The notes under the pieces are model-generated. The model was given only the letters and a program-made list of their open reading frames with translations, was not told where the DNA came from and made no database searches. From a virus: a stretch of 37,028 nt of DNA. The stretch is from IMG/VR virus record IMGVR_UViG_3300030104_006867, positions 1 through 37,028 of that record. One strand, 5' to 3'. Positions 18,545 through 26,707 of this stretch are shown piece after piece (the first letter of the stretch is position 1; the number at the start of each line of letters is the position of its first letter). The translations under genes were made by a program, and so were the position numbers.

Positions 18545-19942
18545 TTAATCTCCATCGAGTTTTGTACCGAATGAATCTCTTACTAAATTCAGACCAGTGA
18601 AAGCACTTGTAACATCACCATAGTGGCATAAGTCTGCTATCATATATATACCACTTTTTCTTGTTCGACTACCAAGATTTAATTTACGGCTAGTAAGTGA
18701 GGGAAATTCACAATAGATTAGATCACCAGCACGTAATCCTAAATTAGCATCGATGACAATTGTTAAACTAGTGGTAAGTTTTTGTCTAAAATTTTGATGA
18801 GATTGTTGAATTGTTTCCTTAACATTATACGCCTCTTTCTCTGTTTTTTCAACCTGAAGTTTGAGGTTATCACCACCTACAACTGTTTGTCCAACAGGAA
18901 CTCTTGTTCTTTTTCTTGCTGTTGGGAAAGGATTTCCTTCCTCATCACAAAAATCTGGATTTATTTTTGGTAAAGCACGACCTGCTATCACACTATTACC
19001 ATCACCTTTAGCAGAGAGTTTGAGAACATCATATTCTTTTGAAACATTATTAAATGTTTCTATTTGAGTTGAATACGCACCATCTTCAAAATTTTTTAAT
19101 CCACTGATGCTCATTGTGATTTTTGATTTGATTATTTTCCCATCATATCCCTCAGGTAGATCTTCACCAGTTTCACTATTTTCTACAAAATTAAGTATTT
19201 TTCTTCCTGTTGAATCTTTTATCTCTGGAAATACTCCCTCTGTTTTAAACATTTGATCTACAGATCTAAAGTTATATCCACCTGATGTTTGCCAAAAAAG
19301 ATAACCAGAACTTTTTCCTTTTGCAGATTCACCATTGATCTGCATCTCAGGTATGGCAATGCTTTGCAAATCTAAAATCATCTCAAAAGGATTTCTATCC
19401 ATCCCTCTTCCATGATATTCATTTATGGTTTTATCAATAAAAGATTTATTCCATTTAGGAGTTTTTAAATTATGTTTTAATATTGCAACGACAGATTCAT
19501 GTATTTTACCACTGTACAATGCATTTGAATTACATCTATTACTTACTAAAGTATTGTTATAAGCCTCCTTAGAAACAATCGTCATGGTATAACTAGAATT
19601 TGCAAAAGTTTGATCCTCATTTCCAACATAATCAACTCTAAGATCATCTTCATCTGTTAAATTAATTTGATTTCCAAATTCATCCTCAATATGAAATTTA
19701 ATTGTTTCTGTTCCTTGCCCAAATCCACCCTCCAATAATCCAACGGTTGCCTTACCATTATCAACAGGAACTGTATTTCCAGTATCAATAATCCTTGCGG
19801 TTATTTCAACAAAAGGCATGAAAATACTTTCTCTATATTCTAAAATAGGGAGACCCTCTCCACTGAGAGAAATTGATTTATTTTCATCATCATTTGATAT
19901 GATTTCAAAAGTTTTAATTTTTAACGGATCTCTTGAATGCAT
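18545..19942 (-). CDS. gp27-like baseplate hub protein (465 aa)
   Basis: Mixed beta-rich protein with the layout of T4 gp27 and related tail hub proteins (T4 gp27 is 391 aa). An N-terminal beta region (LEYRESIFMPFVEITARIID) is followed by a central helical part. A segment GYLFWQTSGGYNFRSVDQMF is typical of hub proteins. The C-terminal barrel has LRAGDLIYCEFP and ends with SGIYMIADLCHYGD and a final strand. Its place directly after the tape-measure-like genes and before the gp5-like protein matches hub gene order in myoviruses. The ATG shares a base with the upstream stop (TAATG). The assignment rests on pattern and order; identity with gp27 needs a profile comparison. Confidence 0.55.
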   Translation of the reverse strand: MHSRDPLKIKTFEIISNDDENKSISLSGEGLPILEYRESIFMPFVEITARIIDTGNTVPVDNGKATVGLLEGGFGQGTETIKFHIEDEFGNQINLTDEDDLRVDYVGNEDQTFANSSYTMTIVSKEAYNNTLVSNRCNSNALYSGKIHESVVAILKHNLKTPKWNKSFIDKTINEYHGRGMDRNPFEMILDLQSIAIPEMQINGESAKGKSSGYLFWQTSGGYNFRSVDQMFKTEGVFPEIKDSTGRKILNFVENSETGEDLPEGYDGKIIKSKITMSISGLKNFEDGAYSTQIETFNNVSKEYDVLKLSAKGDGNSVIAGRALPKINPDFCDEEGNPFPTARKRTRVPVGQTVVGGDNLKLQVEKTEKEAYNVKETIQQSHQNFRQKLTTSLTIVIDANLGLRAGDLIYCEFPSLTSRKLNLGSRTRKSGIYMIADLCHYGDVTSAFTGLNLVRDSFGTKLDGD

Positions 19943-22086
19943 TATTCCTCTTCTTCAACTGGCAAAATAAAGTTATTATTATTTATTTCAACCGTATTAT
20001 AATATGGATACAATTCAATGTCACCCGTATCCTTTATAGATTTTGATTTTAATAAATCTATCGCAAAATTACCTCCAAAATAACCTCTATTATCAAAATC
20101 AAATAGGTCACCTGTGAAAAAATCAGCAGTTCCAGCAAGACCTCTCATAAAACCTTTTGGTCTTGGTTTTGTTTTATCTCCGACTATTATTTTTGTTAAT
20201 TTCTCTTGTGCTTTTTCTTTGGGTGTCTTGGGAATTAATTTATCCTTGTCAATTTTTGTTGGTGGATCAGGAGGAAATAATCCCAAAGGATCCCACCACC
20301 TTCTTCCCTTTTCACGATTTTCCTTTAACTTTTTCTCTGCAGAATTCTCATCATCTGTCAAAGAATCTAAAAGAGGTACTTGAATACCTTCATCTTTACC
20401 CTCCTCAAATCTTTTTGATTTTTTGGTTTTTTCTATAGTTTGAGTGCTAGGTTTTTTATTATTAAATATTGTTTCATAAAGACCAGCACCAAGAAAATCA
20501 CCTGCAATTCCACCACCAATGGTGGTAAAGAGTGCAAAGGGCCCACCAATAATTGTTCCGATAAAACTACCTAATGCTCCACCAGTTGCTCTAAAAGCTG
20601 CTTTTGCTGGTTTATCACCAAAAACAAACCAACTTATAAGAAAATCAAGAAACGCACCAATAAAAGGTATGGACTTAAGTGGTCTCTTAATGATTTTTTT
20701 AAATATTGGAGTATTAAATGCTTTACGAAGACCACCCTTCTTTCCATCTCTAATGATTTTTACACCAATTTTTCTGAATTGATCATTTAGCACTCTAAGT
20801 GGTAATTTTCTTCTATCTAATATGGGAACCTTAGTAAATTGTTGACTTGTTGATCCTTTTACCGCATCCATCGCAAGATCAACTTTCGATCTTGGAATAG
20901 GAACTTTTCTAAATTGTTGAACACCCTTGACAACTTTTCTTGATACCTCTGTGCCTCTTTTTTGAAAGAATTTACTTTTAAAGTTTACTTTAAAAATGGA
21001 TTTCCCAGTAATTGGATCAAATTTTGATAGTAAGTTCTCTGCTTTTGCTAACCCTGCTTTACCAAACACTCTTCTTGCTCTACTGTAACCAAATCTCTTT
21101 ACATATCTGGCCACCGCCTCTGGTTTAACACCTTTACCACCAACTCTAACAAATCCACGAGTCACATTTGACAGTGCTCCCCCTGCTCCTCCTGCTCCAA
21201 TACCACGACCTACGTTGCGAAAAGGAATTGTTCCAAGACGACCCCCTCTTGCTAATATACGCAATCTACGAAGAAGATTGATGGAATTTTTTCCACCAAC
21301 TACCCCAATAATAGACGCTATAAGTGCTCCATTAATTGCAATTCTAAGAAGATTATTAAATTTTTCAACCTGAGGAATAAGACCATCTGCTTCTGTTTGT
21401 ATTCCAACTAATTCTCCTGCACGAGATACCAATGCTTGTGTCTGATCAACTCTTATAAAAACTTCATCTATGACATTAGCAATTGTATTTAATACAAAAC
21501 CACCAAACTTTACAATCCCATCTGCAGATTTTGCAAGTATTGTTCCAATCTCTGCAAGGGATGGAAGGAATGGAACAATTCTATTAAGAATAAATCCAGC
21601 TGCTAAGAAGGTGAGAAAATTAGTAATTGATTTAAAAATATTTCCTCCACCAGGAATCATCCCCTTTATGATCCCCAAAGGAGATCTAGACGGTTTATTG
21701 TCTTCTTGTTGTTCTTCCCTTAACCTTCTCCTCTCATCTGCTTTTTGTTTTCTTTTATCTAAAAATTCTTTAAATGCTAGAGACGATCTAAGTTTAAATA
21801 TACCAAATATTAATTTTAATTTTTCTATGGTATCTTTTATATTTCCATCTTTAGAAGATCCGTCACCCTCAGGTGTTAAAGATTTAATTAGAGTTGGACT
21901 TACCATAGTCCTTCTAATTATGGCAGTCTTAGGACTTGATATTTTTTCATTTTTTTTCTCGTCAACATTCATCCCCATCATTTTTCTGACAGAGGATCTT
22001 CTCTCTTCAATTTTTTTCTTCTTTTTTGGGTTTCTAGACTTTACTATATTTTTAGCTAGAAACAAACCAGTTGAAAGTATTCCCAT
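19942..22086 (-). CDS. Second tape-measure-like tail protein with hydrophobic segments (714 aa)
   Basis: The N-terminus is strongly basic (SRNPKKKKKIEERRSSVRKM). A charged coiled-coil-like stretch follows, then a hydrophobic segment at about residues 150-185 (ITNFLTFLAAGFILNRIVPF), another near 255 and a Gly-rich one near 500 (GSFIGTIIGGPFALFTTIGG). A charged region plus ITNFL-x4-G-x-I/L-N core is also present in the 705-aa protein encoded next to it, suggesting tandem paralogues. Long, partly helical proteins with membrane-like segments in this position are usually tape-measure or DNA-injection proteins. The ATG shares one base with the preceding stop. Which of the two is the real tape measure cannot be decided here. 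Confidence 0.5.
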   Translation of the reverse strand: MGILSTGLFLAKNIVKSRNPKKKKKIEERRSSVRKMMGMNVDEKKNEKISSPKTAIIRRTMVSPTLIKSLTPEGDGSSKDGNIKDTIEKLKLIFGIFKLRSSLAFKEFLDKRKQKADERRRLREEQQEDNKPSRSPLGIIKGMIPGGGNIFKSITNFLTFLAAGFILNRIVPFLPSLAEIGTILAKSADGIVKFGGFVLNTIANVIDEVFIRVDQTQALVSRAGELVGIQTEADGLIPQVEKFNNLLRIAINGALIASIIGVVGGKNSINLLRRLRILARGGRLGTIPFRNVGRGIGAGGAGGALSNVTRGFVRVGGKGVKPEAVARYVKRFGYSRARRVFGKAGLAKAENLLSKFDPITGKSIFKVNFKSKFFQKRGTEVSRKVVKGVQQFRKVPIPRSKVDLAMDAVKGSTSQQFTKVPILDRRKLPLRVLNDQFRKIGVKIIRDGKKGGLRKAFNTPIFKKIIKRPLKSIPFIGAFLDFLISWFVFGDKPAKAAFRATGGALGSFIGTIIGGPFALFTTIGGGIAGDFLGAGLYETIFNNKKPSTQTIEKTKKSKRFEEGKDEGIQVPLLDSLTDDENSAEKKLKENREKGRRWWDPLGLFPPDPPTKIDKDKLIPKTPKEKAQEKLTKIIVGDKTKPRPKGFMRGLAGTADFFTGDLFDFDNRGYFGGNFAIDLLKSKSIKDTGDIELYPYYNTVEINNNNFILPVEEEE

Positions 22087-24203
22087 TATGTCACCGATAA
22101 TCCGCTATCTAATCCTAAAGCCATAAGTGTCATAGATCTTCTTGGAGAGATAGTTGTAATGTCAAAATATGGGAGTGTGCTCTCTCTTTCTTGAATTGTA
22201 TCTTTTGATTTTGATCTCCCTTTAATGGCAGGTAAAACAATAGTTTGATTGTTTACTGATACTATAGGAGGAGATATGGGAACACCCTTTGTGGATTCCT
22301 CTTTTAAAATTGACTCTATAAATGTTGCTTTCTTAACAGGGGAATCTCCTGGCTTTGGTAAATCTTTTGGTGGTGGAGAGAATTTCTTCCCTTTAAATGG
22401 GTCTTCAAATTCCTGATATGGTGATCCACCTTTTCCTGTTGCTAAAGATAACAACGATGCTAATATCGCTGATCCTTTTGGTCTTATATTACCAGGTCCA
22501 GCACCCCCTCTATTGGGAAGAAATCTACCAGTATCAGGATAATATTTTATAGGGGTAGAAGGCCCTTGATTTGCAGCAATTTGAGTTCCATCTAATTGTA
22601 TATCAGTAAAATTATTACTAGAACTAGAACTAGATCTGTTACTAACTAAACCACCCTCAGAAAAATATTTGACAAATTTATTATCAGTAAAATTATTACT
22701 AGAACTAGAACTAGATCTGTTACTAACTAAACCACCCTCAGAAAAATATTTGACAAATTTATTATCAGTAATATTCTTCATAGATTTATTAAATCTATTA
22801 TTATTAACTGTGTTAAATAAATTACCTTTTGAGTATTTTTTCAAATTTAAACTGTTAACTAAACCACCATCTGAATATTCATTCATGAATGTTGACATAT
22901 TAGTTTCACTATCATCTGAGTATTGATTCATAACTGTTGATGTATTAGTTTCACTATCATCTGAGTATTGATTCATAACTGTTGGTATGTTAGTTCCACC
23001 ACCAGCAGCATTCATACTCTTTAACGTATCAACACCATACTTTTGAACTGCTCCTTTGCTCATGATAAACTCACCAGGAGTTAACATCGCAGGGACTGTA
23101 TCCTTATTACCAGATCCAGGAACTTTTCCACCTTTATTAAATTCTTGAAATCCAACTGTTCCCTGAAACTCCTTCATAAAACCATCACCAGTAAAAGTTC
23201 CCATATTAGGTTTTGCTTTTACATCAGAAAATCCACTTCCAGATTCTTTCTCATCACCAGTATCTCCTTCTTCCTCATCACCAGTATCTTCTCCTCCCCC
23301 TATGATTTTCTGTGTTGATTGATTCTGTGCCTTTGATAAATTTTCTACCTCTTTATTTTTACTCAACATATTATTAAGTAGTAATCCTCCTCCCACCAAA
23401 GTGGCTGCCGCAGCAGACGCAAGGGGATTCGCTGCTATCAAAGCAATCAATTTTGGTATCGCAAACGCTAATGTTTGTACCATACCTCTAATCAAAAGTC
23501 TTACAGGTGATAAAAGGGTGAGACCTAAAGCTATTAAAGCAGGATAAAAGTTTCCTACAAATCTTCCTATTGCTTCTACTTTTCTTTTATTATTTGGATC
23601 ACTAAACCAAGAGAGAACCTTATTAATAAGATATCCTATAACAGTCGCTGATAAAAAGTTAGTTATTCTGTCAATAATATCCTCAAAAGGTTTTACTAAT
23701 GAGGAGGTTAATTTTTTAGCGACCCCTAAACTAGATTTTTTAATTTTTTCTAAATTTTTTTCTCTGTTTATTCTCCTCTGTATTTGTTCATCTTTATCAT
23801 CTTGTCTATCTTGATTTTTTTCCCTTTTAAAATCTAAAGAAATTACTTTTAAGATAGCGTCCAAAATATTGTTAACTCTTCCAAAATCTTGTTTTTGAGA
23901 ATCCTCCTCTTGTGCTGCTGGCAAGAGTGATTTAGGATTCACTCTATTTGCAGATACCGATCTTCTAGAAAATAATTTATCAACATTTACTCTCCTTCTT
24001 TTTTCTCTGAGTGCCTTGAGTTCATCTCTTAATATTCTTGACCTTGGACTGTCTCCCTGATTGGCAACCTCAAGAGTATTAATACCCTCGATCAACGCAG
24101 ACATGTATGTTTTCTCTGCATTATCAACAGCATAAACATCTACTGGTTCTATTCCAAGATCCAATAGAATTTTTGAAATTTCTGGTTTAGCCGTTACTGC
24201 CAT
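22086..24203 (-). CDS. Tail tape-measure-like protein (705 aa)
   Basis: It starts directly at the stop of the gp26 frameshift extension (TAATG), the position of the tape-measure gene in many tailed phages. Charged helical regions to about residue 170 are followed by ITNFLSATVIGYLINKVLSW and further hydrophobic helices (ALIALGLTLLSPVRLLIRGM) to about 280. Around residue 360-390 is the motif GGKVPGSGNKDTVPAMLTPG followed by EFIMSKGAVQKYG, a recurring motif of phage tape-measure proteins. The linker after it contains fresh tandem repeats and several (Y/F)S(D/E)GGLV units. A Pro-rich C-terminus follows. T4 gp29 (590 aa) would be the counterpart by role; sequence identity to it is not visible by eye. 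Confidence 0.6.
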   Translation of the reverse strand: MAVTAKPEISKILLDLGIEPVDVYAVDNAEKTYMSALIEGINTLEVANQGDSPRSRILRDELKALREKRRRVNVDKLFSRRSVSANRVNPKSLLPAAQEEDSQKQDFGRVNNILDAILKVISLDFKREKNQDRQDDKDEQIQRRINREKNLEKIKKSSLGVAKKLTSSLVKPFEDIIDRITNFLSATVIGYLINKVLSWFSDPNNKRKVEAIGRFVGNFYPALIALGLTLLSPVRLLIRGMVQTLAFAIPKLIALIAANPLASAAAATLVGGGLLLNNMLSKNKEVENLSKAQNQSTQKIIGGGEDTGDEEEGDTGDEKESGSGFSDVKAKPNMGTFTGDGFMKEFQGTVGFQEFNKGGKVPGSGNKDTVPAMLTPGEFIMSKGAVQKYGVDTLKSMNAAGGGTNIPTVMNQYSDDSETNTSTVMNQYSDDSETNMSTFMNEYSDGGLVNSLNLKKYSKGNLFNTVNNNRFNKSMKNITDNKFVKYFSEGGLVSNRSSSSSSNNFTDNKFVKYFSEGGLVSNRSSSSSSNNFTDIQLDGTQIAANQGPSTPIKYYPDTGRFLPNRGGAGPGNIRPKGSAILASLLSLATGKGGSPYQEFEDPFKGKKFSPPPKDLPKPGDSPVKKATFIESILKEESTKGVPISPPIVSVNNQTIVLPAIKGRSKSKDTIQERESTLPYFDITTISPRRSMTLMALGLDSGLSVT
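22601..22771 (-). repeat. 81-bp perfect tandem duplication (2.1 copies) in the tape-measure-like gene
   Basis: Two identical 81-bp units (22601-22681 and 22682-22762) plus the first 9 bases of a third. Each encodes 27 residues with the pattern KFVKYFSEGGLVSNRSSSSS. Identity at third codon positions points to a recent duplication, in frame. Confidence 0.9.
22866..22997 (-). repeat. 45-bp tandem repeat in the tape-measure-like gene
   Basis: Two almost identical 45-bp units (22891-22935 and 22936-22980) with degenerate flanking partial copies. Each encodes 15 residues of the form TVMNQYSDDSETNxS. In frame, and upstream of the 81-bp repeat in the protein. Confidence 0.85.
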
Positions 24204-24394
24204 TACATTGATGCTTGTTGTTGCTGTTGTCTAAGTTTTTCTTCCTCTAGATGTGCTCTGAGTAACTCAACATAGACATCCCGTTCCCACGGCATCATAT
24301 TTTCAATCTCAGTTAATGAGTATTTATGATACTGCATCAAAGAAAAGTTTAATTTAAAATAATTCTCTAGATCCATGTGGACTAGAGCTATCCG
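24203..24394 (-). CDS. gp26 -1 frameshift extension / 57-aa ORF before the tape-measure gene
   Basis: An ORF in the -1 frame relative to gp26. It is open from the slippery site through an ATG at 24376 to a TAA at 24203-24205 that overlaps the tape-measure start. After the slip it reads RIALVHMDLENYFKLNF and onward, containing YSLTEIENMMPWERDVYVEL and ending in a Glu/Gln-rich helix. The ATG at 24376 has no ribosome binding site and lies in the loop of the predicted hairpin, so independent translation looks poor. Expression as a 301-aa gp26 fusion is more likely. This matches the G/GT tail-assembly chaperone arrangement of lambda-like phages. Function is inferred; the frame relation and signal are read directly. 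Confidence 0.7.
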   Translation of the reverse strand, partial: RIALVHMDLENYFKLNFSLMQYHKYSLTEIENMMPWERDVYVELLRAHLEEEKLRQQQQQASM

Positions 24395-24400
24395 AAAAAA
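24365..24400 (-). promoter_or_regulatory. Programmed -1 frameshift signal (U UUU UUC plus hairpin)
   Basis: On the minus strand the gp26 frame contains T TTT TTC at 24400-24394, two codons before its TAG. After a 6-nt spacer (24393-24388) comes a 9-bp hairpin at 24387-24365: CTCTAG/CTAGAG, then TCC/GGA with one bulged T and loop ACAT. The heptamer form, spacing and stem are those of known -1 frameshift sites. Confidence 0.75.
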
Positions 24401-25107
24401 CTTGTTAACCCTTCCAAAACTACCTCATTTTTAACTTTGGTATTTGGATTAGTAATTGTCACTGTGTGAGATAGTTTGGGCATGGTCTCAAAAAATTTCT
24501 CAATATCTTTAAATTGAGAGGAGTTCATAGACTCAAGAAATGAATTTACTTCTTTCTTGGTGCAGTCAGATGTAGTCCAAACCTCTTCTTCATTATAAAT
24601 TTTATCCATACAAGATGCAATCAATTCAAAGGATTGATCCATAACATTGTCTTCCTTAAAATCAAAATTATTTTTTATAAACTCATCTAATGAGGGATAC
24701 TTCATTTCCATCATCAAATTATCATCTAATTTAATTTTATTAGTATGATTTTCATCCCTCTGTATGGCGATATCATCAATGGCAATTGTCACTGGCACAG
24801 ATGTTTTTCCGTCATCAGGGCAAATTATATTTACCTCAATATCCTCCCCTACAGATTTTCCTCTAATGTTTAAAAAGAGATATTCAATATCAAATGTTGG
24901 AAGGATTTCTATTTTAACACCCTTAGTTAAAACACATGACTTAAGAACATTTTTTATGGCTGTCGTCATCTCTTTTGTATTCTCACTCTCTAGTGCAAGA
25001 ACTAGAAGTTTTTCTTCCTTAACTAAAAATGGTCTATATTGAATAGTCTTTCCAGTTGATGGTAATTCCAACTCATAAGTTGGTGTTGCAATTTTTGGTA
25101 ATGGCAT
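24388..25107 (-). CDS. gp26: gp26-like baseplate hub / tail assembly chaperone (239 aa)
   Basis: Starts MPLPKIATPTYELELPSTGK, with YRPFLVKEEKLLVLALE soon after. This is the recognisable core of the T4 gp26/gp51 family of baseplate hub and hub-assembly proteins. Length (239 aa) is close to T4 gp26 (208) and gp51 (249). The C-terminus LTSFFG contains the slippery codons TTT TTC just before the TAG stop. So two products are likely: gp26, and a 301-aa fusion with the downstream ORF. It lies right before the tape-measure-like gene, as tail chaperones do. A GATAAATA box lies 22 bp before the ATG. Family call is from sequence pattern; the chaperone role is inferred. Confidence 0.75.
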   Translation of the reverse strand: MPLPKIATPTYELELPSTGKTIQYRPFLVKEEKLLVLALESENTKEMTTAIKNVLKSCVLTKGVKIEILPTFDIEYLFLNIRGKSVGEDIEVNIICPDDGKTSVPVTIAIDDIAIQRDENHTNKIKLDDNLMMEMKYPSLDEFIKNNFDFKEDNVMDQSFELIASCMDKIYNEEEVWTTSDCTKKEVNSFLESMNSSQFKDIEKFFETMPKLSHTVTITNPNTKVKNEVVLEGLTSFFG

Positions 25108-25128
25108 GTCGTTTCACTTCAGTAAATT

Positions 25129-25136
25129 TATTTATC
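25129..25136 (-). promoter_or_regulatory. Late-promoter-like box GATAAATA before gp26
   Basis: One mismatch from TATAAATA, overlapping the stop of the tail-tube-fold gene and 21 bp upstream of the gp26 ATG. Same variant and orientation as the box at 10164. Confidence 0.45.
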
Positions 25137-25818
25137 AAGCAACTCCAGCAGTGCTCCCAGCTAAATCATTAGCACCAATTGTTTCATCTGTTGGTAGTTC
25201 TGGTAGTGTCCTAACATAATAGCGAGAAAAATTAAAATTAACAGTGCATCTTAATAATTGAGAAGCATCATAAGTAACAGGCATTGAATTTATACTAATA
25301 GGATATGCTTTTTCAAAAGTATATTGCAGAAAACCACCATAATCTTTTTCAAATTTATTGATATAAACTTTGCCTTGATATTGTATAGGAAATTTAACTC
25401 TATAATTGTAATCAGGTCTTCCCAATTCACTCGTGGATCTTTCACTATAATTATCATTATCAGGATCATTAACAATATATCCAATATATTTTTCAAAAAA
25501 AGTTATCAAATGATAATCAGTATCAACATAAAAAGTAAATGAGGAGGTTGCATCATACTGTCTTCTATATGCATGTCTCTCAGTAACACCAGTTGCATCA
25601 TTAAACATCTCATGAGTTGCTAATGAGGTTCCTGGTAGTGCTGCCTCCGTGCAAGATAAGGATATGAATTCACCATCTCTTTCCTTCAATTTTAAATCAT
25701 TTTGAATTAAGTCAACAGGAACCGCAAACCAACATTGATAATGTGATGTAAGTGCAGGTCGTAAAATACTTGACTTTAAATTCGATAAGATTTTTTTATT
25801 TGGCCGTGGTGTTGGCAT
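25135..25818 (-). CDS. Tail-tube-fold protein, candidate baseplate-tail tube connector (227 aa)
   Basis: Contains the linear pattern of tail tube and tube-initiator proteins: ILRPALTSHYQCWFAVP, then LSCTEAALPGTSLATHE, GVTERHAYRRQYD, TFYVDTDYHLITFFEKYIGY, and a final AYPISINSMPVTYDASQLL strand pair. The CTEAALPGTS segment parallels CKATALPAG in T4 gp19. Its position between gp26 and the plus-strand gp48 suggests gp54 (tail-tube initiator), but T4 gp54 is longer (320 aa), so gp19-like or gp54-like cannot be separated here. It is divergent from gp4, with only 32 bp between the two starts. Confidence 0.55.
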   Translation of the reverse strand: MPTPRPNKKILSNLKSSILRPALTSHYQCWFAVPVDLIQNDLKLKERDGEFISLSCTEAALPGTSLATHEMFNDATGVTERHAYRRQYDATSSFTFYVDTDYHLITFFEKYIGYIVNDPDNDNYSERSTSELGRPDYNYRVKFPIQYQGKVYINKFEKDYGGFLQYTFEKAYPISINSMPVTYDASQLLRCTVNFNFSRYYVRTLPELPTDETIGANDLAGSTAGVA

Positions 25819-25819
25819 C

Positions 25820-25827
25820 TATAAATA
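25820..25827 (+). promoter_or_regulatory. Late promoter TATAAATA for gp4
   Basis: Perfect TATAAATA on the plus strand in the 32-bp divergent gap, 23 bp before the gp4 ATG at 25851. No equivalent box faces the minus strand here. Confidence 0.75.
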
Positions 25828-25850
25828 TTACTACTGATATATTATGTATA

Positions 25851-26303
25851 ATGGGAGAAAGTAAAAAGAGTTTATTCAAACCCTCTTTTCCCAAAAAATA
25901 CAAGGGAAATCCAAATAATATTATATGTCGCAGCACTTGGGAAACCAAATTCTGCAACTATTGTGATCTAAATGAGAATGTTCTTGAATGGGGTAGTGAA
26001 GAGTTTTATATTAAATACGTTTCTCCTATTGATAATCGAATGCATCGTTATTATCCTGACTTTATTATCAAAGTAAAAGAAAGCACTGGTCAGATTAAAA
26101 CCTATGTGATTGAGGTAAAACCAAAAAAGCAAACTCGACCTCCTAAAAAAAGAAAAAAAGTAACTCCATCATATCTCTATGAATGTAAAACCTATGCAGT
26201 TAACACGGCTAAATGGGCAGCAGCAAGAGATTTTTGTAATGATAGAAAAATTGAATTTAAAATCATCACCGAACAAGAGCTAGGAATATATCATGGAAGA
26301 TGA
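25851..26303 (+). CDS. gp4: Head completion protein gp4, nuclease-like (150 aa)
   Basis: With the ATG at 25851 the protein is 150 aa, exactly the T4 gp4 length. This start follows the late promoter, while an upstream in-frame extension would cross it. gp4 completes DNA-filled heads before tail joining and has a TnsA/PD-(D/E)XK nuclease-like core. Here the matching residues are STWETKF (Glu31), RYYPDF (Asp70) and YVIEVKPKK (Glu88, Lys90). A basic segment KPKKQTRPPKKRKK follows and could contact DNA. It overlaps the next gene by 11 nt. Family call is strong; nuclease activity is inferred from residues. Confidence 0.85.
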   Translation: MGESKKSLFKPSFPKKYKGNPNNIICRSTWETKFCNYCDLNENVLEWGSEEFYIKYVSPIDNRMHRYYPDFIIKVKESTGQIKTYVIEVKPKKQTRPPKKRKKVTPSYLYECKTYAVNTAKWAAARDFCNDRKIEFKIITEQELGIYHGR

Positions 26304-26691
26304 ATTAGAAGGTTACTTTGAACAATATGAACAACAAGTAGGTGATAATCGAATCGCATCTATCATGGATGATTTAAAATCCACAAGTGATCCAGAAGAT
26401 ATGATGCTATTAATCATAGATGTTTTGAAAGATACTGAGGTGATTCCTGATGTGGGACAATATTATACGTTCATATATAATGCTAAGACTCCTGAATTAA
26501 CATATGATCAACATCCCCTCATCGCATGTGTTGATGTTCAACGATGGGGATTTAGAGGGTTAAATTATCATTGGGGTGACTTTAAAAATTATACTTGGGA
26601 AGAAATAGCAGGTGTGTTACATGTGGTTCGACCCAGTGAGATAAATGATCTTCGTAATATATCATACGGATACTTCAAAACTTCCCTATAA
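26293..26691 (+). CDS. Conserved-type hypothetical protein between gp4 and gp48 (132 aa)
   Basis: Not recognised with certainty. It is acidic at the N-terminus (MEDELEGYFEQYEQQ), probably helical to residue 55. A Trp/Tyr-rich globular part follows (VDVQRWGFRGLNYHWGDFKN), ending in SYGYFKTSL. There is no membrane segment. The ATG is nested in the last codons of gp4, so the two are probably translated together. Its stop overlaps the late promoter of gp48. Context suggests a head- or tail-completion role, but nothing in the sequence shows it. Confidence 0.6.
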   Translation: MEDELEGYFEQYEQQVGDNRIASIMDDLKSTSDPEDMMLLIIDVLKDTEVIPDVGQYYTFIYNAKTPELTYDQHPLIACVDVQRWGFRGLNYHWGDFKNYTWEEIAGVLHVVRPSEINDLRNISYGYFKTSL

Positions 26692-26694
26692 ATA
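26687..26694 (+). promoter_or_regulatory. Late promoter TATAAATA for gp48-gp53
   Basis: Perfect TATAAATA overlapping the end of the 132-aa gene, only 13 bp before the gp48 ATG. The expected start of transcription would leave a leader of less than about 10 nt. Confidence 0.7.
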
Positions 26695-26707
26695 ACTAAA
26701 AAGATAA

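Noticed and set aside
21470-22126. Plus-strand ORF of 218 aa opposite the 714-aa tail gene
   Set aside because: Mirror of the Lys/Arg-rich minus-strand coding region, giving Phe/Ser/Leu-rich translation; no promoter or ribosome site.
25752-25850. N-terminal extension of gp4
   Set aside because: Would include the TATAAATA promoter and overlap the divergent gene; the ATG at 25851 gives the exact T4 gp4 length.
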